Shown here: positions 7,526 through 15,408 of the stretch, one piece after another
Numbering within the stretch: position 1 is the first letter of the stretch
Layout of the letters: every line of letters starts with the position of its first letter
Assembly (NCBI GenBank): GCA_002966495.1
Contig: CP016490.1
Span: forward strand, 1,550,001 to 1,614,000
DNA: 64,000 nt
DNA from: Halomonas sp. GFAJ-1
Lineage (GTDB): Bacteria; Pseudomonadota; Gammaproteobacteria; Pseudomonadales; Halomonadaceae
Direction: 5' to 3'
Program-made: the position numbers and the translations under genes
Notes under the pieces: generated by a model
The model's database searches: none
What the model was told of the DNA's origin: nothing
What the model saw: only the letters and a program-made list of their open reading frames with translations

Positions 7526-9761
7526 CGGCCCTATTGCCAATACGCCCCGCCTACTGCGCTATCCACGTCGCTTTAAGGTTGTCGCGATGATTACCGTGCT
7601 GCTGTTTGCGGGAGCACTGGTGGTTGCGGCACTGGCTGCCTGGCGGCAAGATCACCTGACCCAAAGCCTAAGGGAAGATACAGCCTGGGTCGTGTATAAA
7701 TTGGACCGCGATGCAGTTCAACTGCTTAATCACCTGCTAGCTGCCACCCGTGGGCCCATATCGCCAGCTGAGCAGGATGCGCTCAACTTACGCTTTGAAC
7801 TGCTTTATAGCCGCATCACCCTGTTAAATGAGGGTGAGGTTAACTCGTTATTGCAAAATGTCAGGATGGCAAACGAGCTGCTTGACCAAATCCAGCAGCA
7901 GTTAGATACGCTAGACCCAATGCTTGAACCTCACGACACGCTTGCCCAGCTACCGATTACCAGCCTGGAGACAGAGCTACAGGCGCTCACTCGGCTGACT
8001 GAACGCTTTGTGATCGCCATCAATGGCTATCTGGCAGAATCCGCAACGGAAGAGCGTGCGCTGCTCAGCACGCTATATAAAGCCTTGATGACACTGCTCA
8101 TTGGAATGAGCTTAGCCGTACTGCTGGTGATTGGGTTTCTAGTGCGTGAAATGCGTGAGAGCGCCGCCGCACGGCGTGAACAGGAGCAGTTAAGCCGCCA
8201 GTTGGAAGTTACCGCCAAACAGGCCCAAGCAGCCAACCATGCAAAGTCTGATTTTCTAGCGATGGTCAGCCATGAGATTCGCACCCCGCTCAACGGCGTC
8301 ATCGGCATGAGCGAGCTACTGCGCGAACCGGCAAGCGCTGCCCAAGTTGAAGACTACGCTAGCACTATTCACGACAGCGCCAACCAACTGTTGGCGATGA
8401 TTAATGAAATACTCGATTTCTCTAAGATAGAAGCGGGTCACCTAACCCTTGAAACCTCTCCCACGGCGATAAAACCGCTGGTGGATAGCGTGATGGCGCT
8501 ATTTGGACCTCGCGCCCAAGCCAAGGGGCTTCAACTTGTGCTCGACATCGACCCCTTGGTACCCGCCTGGGTCATGATCGATGCAGGCAGGTTAAGACAA
8601 ATTTTGCTGAACCTGATTGCCAATGCGATCAAGTTTACTGACCACGGTAAGGTGACGCTGCGGCTTTATGCCACCGTTAACTATCTCTCGTTTGAGGTCA
8701 GCGATACCGGCTGTGGTTTGAGCCAAGAGCAGCAGGCACTGCTGTTTGAACCTTTTCAGCAGGCAGATGAAACCGTGGCTCGCCGCTTTGGTGGCACCGG
8801 GCTGGGGCTTGCCATTTGCAAGCGCTTAAGTGAAGCCATGCAGGGGCGCTTAAGCGTGACCAGTGCGCCGGGCCAGGGGAGTACTTTCTACTGCGACCTC
8901 CCTTTAGTGGAGGCCAGCCCGGTCAGCTCTCCGCTACCTTCTGAGCCCACGCGGGACTTTACCGGCACGTCGTTACTGCTGGTCGAAGATAACGCCGTAA
9001 ACCGCAAAGTCGCTACTGGGTTGTTATCGCGTTTGGGCTGCGATGTGGTGTGCGCGGAAAATGGCCAGGATGCGCTGGAAATGATCAAGAGCCAGCAAGT
9101 GCATCTTATTTTTATGGATATTCAGTTGCCGGATATGGATGGCCTTACCGTTACCCGTAAACTGCGAGCGGTGGGTGGTTGGCTTGCCCAGGTGCCCATT
9201 GTGGCAATGACCGCAGGTGGCGTTGAAGATGATCGATCCCGTTGCCTGTCAGCCGGCATGAATGACTACATCACCAAGCCGCTTTCACTGTTATCGTTGA
9301 GCAACGTTTTATCTCTGCAGCTATTCCCCTCGTCGCAGCGGCTGCCCCCGCTTGCCGCCTTCGCTACGCCTAGTGAGGGGCAAACAGTGCTTAATAGCGC
9401 AACGCTAAGTATGCTGCTGGGCTCTTTAGGGCAGGAGAGCCTTGCCCAGCTAATAATGCTCTACCATCAACAAGTAGACGACTACGCTGCTCAGCTTGGT
9501 GCGTACCTTTCTAGCCCCGGCGCACTCTCTATCGCTCAGGCTCATCAAGTGGAGCGCTTAGCCCATCAGCTCAAGGGCGAATCGCTAAGCGTTGGCGCAG
9601 AGCAATTGGCGGCCCAAGCGAAGCGGCTGGAGGCATTAATGGCCCTTGAGACGCGTTCTCCCTGCCAAGTAGACGAAGCCTTTAGCGCATTACGCCACAG
9701 CGTGGCGCGTACCCATACAGCCTTGGAGAAATGGCGCCGTGACAGCTTCCCTAAAGCATAA
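7515..9761 (+). CDS. Membrane hybrid sensor histidine kinase with receiver and Hpt domains
   Basis: A 748-residue phosphorelay kinase. Transmembrane segments at ~22-42 and ~190-210 enclose a ~145-residue periplasmic, mostly helical sensor region. Then come HisKA with MVSHEIRTPLNG (His253), HATPase_c with N (NLIANAIKF), G1 (DTGCGL) and G2 (GGTGLGLAI) boxes, a receiver (LLLVEDN, FMDIQLPDMDG, TKPL), and a C-terminal Hpt with LAHQLKGE near residue 690. The start overlaps the molybdopterin-fold gene, and the end overlaps the FIST gene. Phosphate would pass His-Asp-His and then to a separate regulator. The LuxR-type protein downstream (12280-12954) is the nearest candidate, by inference. Confidence 0.92.
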   Translation: MSISGPIANTPRLLRYPRRFKVVAMITVLLFAGALVVAALAAWRQDHLTQSLREDTAWVVYKLDRDAVQLLNHLLAATRGPISPAEQDALNLRFELLYSRITLLNEGEVNSLLQNVRMANELLDQIQQQLDTLDPMLEPHDTLAQLPITSLETELQALTRLTERFVIAINGYLAESATEERALLSTLYKALMTLLIGMSLAVLLVIGFLVREMRESAAARREQEQLSRQLEVTAKQAQAANHAKSDFLAMVSHEIRTPLNGVIGMSELLREPASAAQVEDYASTIHDSANQLLAMINEILDFSKIEAGHLTLETSPTAIKPLVDSVMALFGPRAQAKGLQLVLDIDPLVPAWVMIDAGRLRQILLNLIANAIKFTDHGKVTLRLYATVNYLSFEVSDTGCGLSQEQQALLFEPFQQADETVARRFGGTGLGLAICKRLSEAMQGRLSVTSAPGQGSTFYCDLPLVEASPVSSPLPSEPTRDFTGTSLLLVEDNAVNRKVATGLLSRLGCDVVCAENGQDALEMIKSQQVHLIFMDIQLPDMDGLTVTRKLRAVGGWLAQVPIVAMTAGGVEDDRSRCLSAGMNDYITKPLSLLSLSNVLSLQLFPSSQRLPPLAAFATPSEGQTVLNSATLSMLLGSLGQESLAQLIMLYHQQVDDYAAQLGAYLSSPGALSIAQAHQVERLAHQLKGESLSVGAEQLAAQAKRLEALMALETRSPCQVDEAFSALRHSVARTHTALEKWRRDSFPKA

Positions 9762-10902
9762 CGGACTATTAACCGCCGCCAGCAATCATCCCAAGCCAGA
9801 CCAGGCAGCCAGGGAGCTGGCCCAAGCGCTATGCCACGAACAGCTTGGCTTTGTACTGTTTTTTTGCAGCGCAGAGTACCCGCTAGGTGCCTTAGCGGAC
9901 GCGCTAGGGGAGGCGTTTGGTAATGTGCCAATGAGCGGCTGTACCACTGCCGGTGAGATTACCCCTCAGGGGTATGATCGCGGCTCCATTGTGGCGATCG
10001 GATTTGATCGGCGGGTCTTCGCGGTGGAAACAGCGCTGATTGATGACCTTGAGCATTTTGACCTTCCCCGTGCACAGCCGCTGGTGGATGCTTTATTAGA
10101 GCGCTGCCGTCAGCAGGCCTTGGCGCCCATTAATGAACACAGCTTTGCGCTTACCCTGCTCGATGGATTGTCCAGCCGTGAAGAGCAGGTGCTGGCAACG
10201 CTGGATGCAGCGTTGGGGCGTATTCCCAGTTTTGGTGGCTCGGCGGGGGATGATAACCACCTAACGCACACCCATGTGTATGCTGATGGGCGATTTCACA
10301 CCCGTGCCGCGGTGGTGGTCATGCTTAATACCCGACTACCGTTTGAGGTGTTTTCGAGCCATCACCTCGTACCCCTTGCTCATAAGCTAGTGGTTACGAA
10401 TGCTGACCGCGAGCAGCGTCGCGTATTAGAGCTTAATGGGCTGCCCGCCGCTGAGGTATATGCAGCCTTGGTGGGCTGCCGTGTTGATGCCCTAACCCCT
10501 CACATATTTGCCCAGCATCCCCTTGCCGTTCACCTTGGCGGTCAGCACTATATCCGCTCTATTCAGCGGGTTAACGATGACAGCAGCCTGAGCTTTTACT
10601 GCGCGGTTGAGAACGGCATTGTGCTCACTGCAATGCGGCCAGCCCCTCTGCTAGAAGACCTAAATGCGATGCTGCTAGGCGTGCGTAAGCGCCTGGGCGA
10701 TAACGCCACTATTATCGGCTGCGATTGTTTTTTGCGCCGCATGGCGCTGGAGTCTCTGCAGCAAATTGACCCAGCATCGGCGCTGCTGCGACAGGCACGG
10801 GTGGTAGGGTTTAATACCTACGGTGAGCAGCATCACGGTATGCACGTTAATCAAACCTTTACGGGGGTGGCGTTTGGCGCTTTTCCAACTAGCGGCGGAT
10901 AA
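9739..10902 (+). CDS. FIST N/C domain sensory protein
   Basis: A 387-residue cytoplasmic protein with FIST N (~20-210; core GNVPMSGCTTAGEI and SFGGSAGDD) followed by FIST C (~215-385; RRVLELNGLPAAEVY and GCDCFLRR). FIST proteins are proposed ligand sensors, often next to two-component genes. The GTG start at 9739 lies inside the hybrid kinase gene, a 23-nt overlap, indicating translational coupling. In Pseudomonas a FIST protein and a soluble hybrid kinase neighbour the ethanol-oxidation regulators. The same order here, with an ExaC enzyme downstream, supports a role in alcohol or aldehyde sensing. Confidence 0.87.
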   Translation: MTASLKHNGLLTAASNHPKPDQAARELAQALCHEQLGFVLFFCSAEYPLGALADALGEAFGNVPMSGCTTAGEITPQGYDRGSIVAIGFDRRVFAVETALIDDLEHFDLPRAQPLVDALLERCRQQALAPINEHSFALTLLDGLSSREEQVLATLDAALGRIPSFGGSAGDDNHLTHTHVYADGRFHTRAAVVVMLNTRLPFEVFSSHHLVPLAHKLVVTNADREQRRVLELNGLPAAEVYAALVGCRVDALTPHIFAQHPLAVHLGGQHYIRSIQRVNDDSSLSFYCAVENGIVLTAMRPAPLLEDLNAMLLGVRKRLGDNATIIGCDCFLRRMALESLQQIDPASALLRQARVVGFNTYGEQHHGMHVNQTFTGVAFGAFPTSGG

Positions 10903-12274
10903 CGACAAAACAGCTGATAACGCTGCACTGCGCGAAGAAAACAGGCGCCTGCGCAAGGTCTGCCAAGCGCTGATGGAGCGGGTAGAGTCGGGCGGTAGCC
11001 CTAACGGCGCGCCGTATGCGGCGTTTGAGCGCTCGGTACTGTTGGCTGAGCAAGTGCGTGAGCGCACCGATGCGCTGCATCGCACGTTGGATGAGCTTAG
11101 CCAAGTGAATGTCCGGCTGTTAGCCGCGAATGCCGAAGCGGAAGCTGCCAACCTTTCAAAAACCAAATTTTTAGCCGCCGTAAGCCACGATTTATTACAG
11201 CCCTTAAATGCCGCTCGATTATTTGCCAGCGCTTTGGAAACCCATGCATTGCCGGACGCCTCCCAAGCCCTAGTGGGGAATATCGGTCGCTCGCTTAAGG
11301 ATGTGGAGGGGCTACTTGGCACGCTGGTGGATATTTCCCGCCTGGATGCGGGAGTATTGCATGCTGATAAAGCGCCCTTTGCGGTTAGCACGCTGCTGGA
11401 TGCGCTTGCAGAGGAGTATAAGCAGGTGGCGGCGGTACGTGGGCTTACCCTGCACTATGTGCCCTCCAGCGCGTTGGTAACGTCTGACTTAGCGCTTTTA
11501 GCACGCGTAGTGCGTAACTTTCTAAGCAATGCTGTGCGCTACACCGAACATGGCCACCTGCTGCTAGGCTGTCGCCGGCGCAAGGAGGGTCTGGAAATTG
11601 TCGTAGGTGATACGGGCCCGGGCATTCCCGAGCCTCAGCGCCAGGCGATTTTTCTTGAATTTCGCCGCGCTACCCAACCCAATGGGCAGCATAGTCGTGG
11701 GCTTGGGTTGGGCCTAGCGATTGTGGACCGTATCAGCACGATGCTGGAACACCCGGTGTCACTTACCTCAAAGCTTTCGTGCGGGTCGCTGTTTTCCATT
11801 CTGGTGCCTTACGCGCCTAATGATGCTGGAAACAGTGCTTCTGGAAATAGCGCTGAACGAAAAGCCTGGGAGCCGTTACGCAGCGCCTGGGTGCATGACC
11901 CGCTGCAGGGCTGTGTCGTGTGGGTCATTGACGATGACCCAGCCATTATTGAAGGTATGCAGGCATTGTTAGGTAGTTGGGGATGTCGGGTGCGGGCAGC
12001 TGCAACGGTAAGCGCCCTAGAAGCGGCGAGCGACGGTGAATGCCCAGCGGTACTGCTAGTGGATTACCACCTGGGGGAGCACCGTGAAAACGGGATCGAT
12101 CTAGCCTCTCGTTTGCGGCGGCGTTATCCAGGCCTTGCGGCGGTTGTGATAACCGCCAACCACGAAGCCGCAGTAAAGCGTGCCACCCGGGAAGCGGGTA
12201 TGCACTGCCTGCTGAAACCGCTTAAGCCGCTGCGCTTAAAGATGTTGCTGGGCACGCTACTCGATAGCCATTAA
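10823..12274 (+). CDS. Soluble hybrid histidine kinase/response regulator (NahK/ErcS'-like)
   Basis: A 483-residue cytoplasmic kinase without membrane segments. A coiled coil (~30-110; ALREENRRLRKVCQALMER) leads into HisKA (VSHDLLQPLNAARLF), HATPase_c (NFLSNAVRYTEHG, DTGPGIP, RGLGLGLAI) and a C-terminal receiver (VIDDDPAII, LLVDYHLGE, LKPLKPLRL). The order and the HDLLQPL box match NahK-type orphan kinases. The GTG at 10823 overlaps the FIST gene by 80 nt. A TTG at 10874 behind GGGGGTGG is an alternative that would remove 17 residues. Its partner is probably the convergent LuxR-type regulator. Confidence 0.88.
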   Translation: MSSITVCTLIKPLRGWRLALFQLAADNDKTADNAALREENRRLRKVCQALMERVESGGSPNGAPYAAFERSVLLAEQVRERTDALHRTLDELSQVNVRLLAANAEAEAANLSKTKFLAAVSHDLLQPLNAARLFASALETHALPDASQALVGNIGRSLKDVEGLLGTLVDISRLDAGVLHADKAPFAVSTLLDALAEEYKQVAAVRGLTLHYVPSSALVTSDLALLARVVRNFLSNAVRYTEHGHLLLGCRRRKEGLEIVVGDTGPGIPEPQRQAIFLEFRRATQPNGQHSRGLGLGLAIVDRISTMLEHPVSLTSKLSCGSLFSILVPYAPNDAGNSASGNSAERKAWEPLRSAWVHDPLQGCVVWVIDDDPAIIEGMQALLGSWGCRVRAAATVSALEAASDGECPAVLLVDYHLGEHRENGIDLASRLRRRYPGLAAVVITANHEAAVKRATREAGMHCLLKPLKPLRLKMLLGTLLDSH

Positions 12275-12279
12275 CAGGC

Positions 12280-12954
12280 TTATCGCTGGGCGAAGGCGCC
12301 AGCACCCTCGTCGCTGGCAATCACGATGGCGTGAACTCGGCTCGTCGCACCAAGTTTGCGTAAAATCGCCGACACATGTGTTTTGACCGTGGTTTCGGCA
12401 ATCGATAGCTCCCGAGCGATCTGTTTGTTAGACATCCCCTGGGCCATGCAGCGCAGCACGTGCCGCTGTTTGCCGGTTAAGCGCGCTAGCCGCGTTTGCC
12501 TCTCTTCTGACTTGGCTTCTAAGCCGGGCGAGCGCGGCACGTTTGGCGGCGGCGGGCGGCGCATAACATCAGCGGGCAGGTAGAGCTGGCCCTGGAGTAT
12601 TTGGGTTAGCGCCGCCAGCAACTGCTCTCTGGGCGTGGACTTCGGAATATAGCCCACTGCACCCAGCGCAATGGCGTCCAGTACCAGCTGGCGCTCCTGG
12701 TGCGCAGAAACAATCGCAACGGGTAGCCATGGGCAGGTGTCTCGCAGGGTTTTCAATCCCGCCAAGCCTTCGGTATCGGGCAGGCTCAAATCCAGCAGCA
12801 GCAAATCCAGCCCCTCATGAGCCTCAATGCACTCCATCGCCGCTGCCAGGCTGTCGGCTTCCAGCAGTTGGGTATCGGTTAATCCAGCGCCCACTACCGC
12901 CTGTAGCGCATCGCGGAACAGCGGGTGGTCATCTGCCACTAATAGCGAGTACAT
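12280..12954 (-). CDS. NarL/LuxR-family response regulator
   Basis: A 224-residue regulator. The receiver has the acidic pair in VADDHPLF, the phospho-acceptor Asp in LLLLDLSLPD, and the switch Lys in GYIPKSTP. The C-terminal LuxR helix-turn-helix is LTGKQRHVLRCMAQGMSNKQ with ETTVKTHVSAILRKL. I chose the ATG at 12954 because TAGGAG precedes it by about 6 nt. The gene is convergent with the kinase gene, only 5 nt away, and divergent from the aldehyde dehydrogenase, so it may act at that promoter in the way ErbR/AgmR-type regulators act on ethanol oxidation genes. Confidence 0.9.
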   Translation of the reverse strand: MYSLLVADDHPLFRDALQAVVGAGLTDTQLLEADSLAAAMECIEAHEGLDLLLLDLSLPDTEGLAGLKTLRDTCPWLPVAIVSAHQERQLVLDAIALGAVGYIPKSTPREQLLAALTQILQGQLYLPADVMRRPPPPNVPRSPGLEAKSEERQTRLARLTGKQRHVLRCMAQGMSNKQIARELSIAETTVKTHVSAILRKLGATSRVHAIVIASDEGAGAFAQR

Positions 12955-13071
12955 GGCGTCTCCTACCAAGGGATGAGGGTGCGTCCTGCCATCGGGCTAT
13001 ATCGAGAATGGCCTGTGTGTTCAACACTGGGTAGGCACCTTTTAATAACCATAATACTCAGGAGCTTTACG

Positions 13072-14592
13072 ATGATCTACGCCAACCCAGGTGATGCCGG
13101 TTCCGTTGTGTCGTTTGAAAAACGATACGGAAACTATATTGGCGGTGAGTTTGTTCCTCCCGTCAACGGTCAATACTTCGATAATATTAGCCCCGTTAAT
13201 GGCCAAGTGTTTTGCGAAATTCCCCGCTCTAGCGCTGAAGATATTGAAAAAGCGCTGGATGCAGCCCACAAAGCAGCGCCTGCCTGGGGTAAAACCTCCG
13301 TTCAAGAGCGCAGTAATACGCTACTCAAAATTGCCGACCGGCTAGAGCAAAACCTGGAAATGCTCGCCGTGGCGGAAACCTGGGACAACGGTAAAGCAGT
13401 GCGCGAAACGCTGAATGCCGATATTCCCCTCGCCATTGACCACTTCCGCTATTTTGCGGGCTGCCTACGCTCCCAGGAAGGTACCGCCGCAGATATTGAT
13501 GCTAACACCGTGGCTTACCATTTCCATGAACCGCTGGGTGTCGTGGGGCAAATTATCCCCTGGAACTTCCCGATTTTAATGGCCGCCTGGAAGCTTGGCC
13601 CCGCGCTTGCTGCCGGTAACTGCGTCATACTGAAGCCAGCTGAGCAAACACCCGCGTCCATTTTGAAAGTGATGGAAGTCATCGGCGACCTGCTGCCGCC
13701 AGGGGTGTTGAACATTGTTAACGGCTTTGGCGCTGAGGCAGGGCAAGCGCTGGCTACCAGTAAGCGGATTGCCAAAATTGCCTTTACGGGGTCAACCCCC
13801 GTTGGTTCGCATATTCTTAAATGCGCCGCAGAAAATATTATTCCCTCTACCGTCGAACTAGGCGGCAAATCACCCAATATCTACTTCGCTGACATTATGA
13901 ACGCCGAGCCGACGTTTATTGATAAAGCGGTAGAAGGACTGGTGTTAGCGTTCTTCAACCAGGGGGAGGTGTGTACGTGCCCCTCACGCGCGCTTATTCA
14001 GGAGAGCATGTACGACGAGTTTATGGCCAAGGTCATTGAGCGCACCAAAACCATTAAACGCGGCAACCCGCTAGATACCGATGTGCAGGTGGGCGCTCAG
14101 GCCTCCCAAGAGCAGTTCGACAAAATCATGTCCTACATGGATATCGCCCGTGATGAGGGTGCGGAGTTCCTCTCCGGTGGCGATAAAGAGACCCTGGACG
14201 ACAGCATCAACGGTGGCTACTACATTCAGCCTACGCTGCTGAAGGGCAATAATCAGATGCGTGTTTTCCAAGAGGAGATCTTTGGCCCGGTCGTCGCGGT
14301 CACTACCTTCAAAGACGAAGAGGAAGCGCTGGCCATCGCCAATGACACCGAGTTTGGCTTGGGCGCAGGCGTTTGGAGCCGTGATATCAACGTCGCCTTC
14401 CGCATGGGCCGGGGTATTCAAGCGGGCCGCGTGTGGACCAACTGCTACCACCAGTACCCTGCCCACGCCGCCTTCGGCGGCTACAAGAAATCTGGCGTTG
14501 GCCGTGAAACCCACAAAATGGCACTTGAGCACTACCAGCAAACTAAAAACCTGCTGGTAAGTTACGACATCAACCCGCTTGGGTTCTTCTAA
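13072..14592 (+). CDS. exaC: NAD-dependent acetaldehyde/aldehyde dehydrogenase, ExaC type
   Basis: A 506-residue ALDH that oxidises acetaldehyde and related aldehydes to acids with NAD(P)+. The Rossmann motif is FTGSTPVGS, the general base is in VELGGKSPN, and the nucleophile is in FNQGEVCTCPSR. The start MIYANPGDAG and end SYDINPLGFF are the termini of the ExaC/AcoD class. The ATG at 13072 is preceded by CAGGAG. Neighbouring FIST, hybrid-kinase and LuxR genes recall the Pseudomonas ethanol-oxidation regulators, so induction by alcohols or aldehydes is likely. No PQQ alcohol dehydrogenase is in the window. Confidence 0.92.
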   Translation: MIYANPGDAGSVVSFEKRYGNYIGGEFVPPVNGQYFDNISPVNGQVFCEIPRSSAEDIEKALDAAHKAAPAWGKTSVQERSNTLLKIADRLEQNLEMLAVAETWDNGKAVRETLNADIPLAIDHFRYFAGCLRSQEGTAADIDANTVAYHFHEPLGVVGQIIPWNFPILMAAWKLGPALAAGNCVILKPAEQTPASILKVMEVIGDLLPPGVLNIVNGFGAEAGQALATSKRIAKIAFTGSTPVGSHILKCAAENIIPSTVELGGKSPNIYFADIMNAEPTFIDKAVEGLVLAFFNQGEVCTCPSRALIQESMYDEFMAKVIERTKTIKRGNPLDTDVQVGAQASQEQFDKIMSYMDIARDEGAEFLSGGDKETLDDSINGGYYIQPTLLKGNNQMRVFQEEIFGPVVAVTTFKDEEEALAIANDTEFGLGAGVWSRDINVAFRMGRGIQAGRVWTNCYHQYPAHAAFGGYKKSGVGRETHKMALEHYQQTKNLLVSYDINPLGFF

Positions 14593-14604
14593 ACACGCCC
14601 ATTT

Positions 14605-14629
14605 CCGCTCAGGCCAAGGGCCTGAGCGG
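14605..14629 (+). terminator. Hairpin after the aldehyde dehydrogenase gene
   Basis: An 11-bp perfect stem (CCGCTCAGGCC at 14605-14615 with GGCCTGAGCGG at 14619-14629) with a 3-nt loop. The downstream T content is weak (AGTTGTTT). Confidence 0.65.
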
Positions 14630-14747
14630 AGTTGTTTGCCTCTCTCCAGCTTTTGTTTGCTGTCTCCCGCCTGTTTTTACACGTTCTTCCTACACGCTTG
14701 AGGTGCTTTGCTGCATCATGACGCTTTTATCTACGGCAAGGCGGATC

Positions 14748-15362
14748 ATGAGCGATATCGAAGCACCGGATTTACACCAGCAGCGGCTTCTTCACGTAGT
14801 GGAGCGGCTGCGCGCCAGCGGTGCTCGGAAAGTACTGGACCTAGGGTGCGGTTCAGGTGGCCTATTGCAGTATCTACTCCACCAGCCCCAGTTTGAGAAA
14901 CTGGTTGGCCTTGAGTTAAGCGGCGAGCTACTGGCCCAAGCCAAGTTTCGTCTGGAGCAGCTGCCGCAGGCAGGTCACGGGCGCTTAGAGCTGATATGCG
15001 GCTCCTACACGGAACATCATCCAGGCCTTATGGGGTTCACAGGCGCGGCCATGGTGGAAACCATTGAACATATTCCGCCTGAGCGGTTATCCACGGTAGA
15101 GCAGGGCGTGTTTGGCGGATTACGTCCCGAATACTTGGTAATGACGACGCCTAACAGTGAATACAACCCGCTGTTTGATTTAGCCGATGGCGAATTTCGT
15201 GATCCTGACCACAAGTTCGAATGGTCACGGGATCGCTTTCGTGACTGGGCGCAGGGCGTGGCGCGTCGTAACGGCTATCGTGTGCGTTTTGGTGGGATTG
15301 GCGAATGGCATTCCCACTTGGGGCAGCCCACCCAGCTTGCCGCTTTTGAGCGTCACCCATAA
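14748..15362 (+). CDS. Stand-alone Hen1-type RNA 2'-O-methyltransferase domain protein
   Basis: A ~204-residue SAM methyltransferase. The SAM loop is VLDLGCGSGGLL. The metal-binding signature of the Hen1 family appears as VETIEH (Glu, Glu, His) together with a later His in DPDHKFEWSR. TTPNSEYN and the closing QPTQLAAFE also match the Hen1 catalytic domain, which 2'-O-methylates RNA 3' ends. Bacterial Hen1 partners of Pnkp are about twice as long and sit beside pnkp. Here only the catalytic half exists and no ligase or kinase is nearby, so the substrate is unknown. The ATG at 14748 follows AAGGCGG; an ATG at 14718 is possible. Confidence 0.75.
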   Translation: MSDIEAPDLHQQRLLHVVERLRASGARKVLDLGCGSGGLLQYLLHQPQFEKLVGLELSGELLAQAKFRLEQLPQAGHGRLELICGSYTEHHPGLMGFTGAAMVETIEHIPPERLSTVEQGVFGGLRPEYLVMTTPNSEYNPLFDLADGEFRDPDHKFEWSRDRFRDWAQGVARRNGYRVRFGGIGEWHSHLGQPTQLAAFERHP

Positions 15363-15393
15363 AAAAATCCCGGCCGCCTGGCCGGGATTTTTC
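15362..15393. terminator. Bidirectional terminator between the Hen1-like gene and betT
   Basis: A 13-bp stem (AAAAATCCCGGCC with GGCCGGGATTTTT) flanked by A-rich and T-rich runs, placed between convergent genes. Confidence 0.9.
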
Positions 15394-15408
15394 GCTTACG
15401 TCTGCTGC

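Noticed and set aside
10675..11391. A 238-codon minus-strand ORF
   Set aside because: It lies antisense across the FIST and soluble-kinase genes, both of which have clear domains; its composition is a low-complexity shadow of GC-rich coding DNA.
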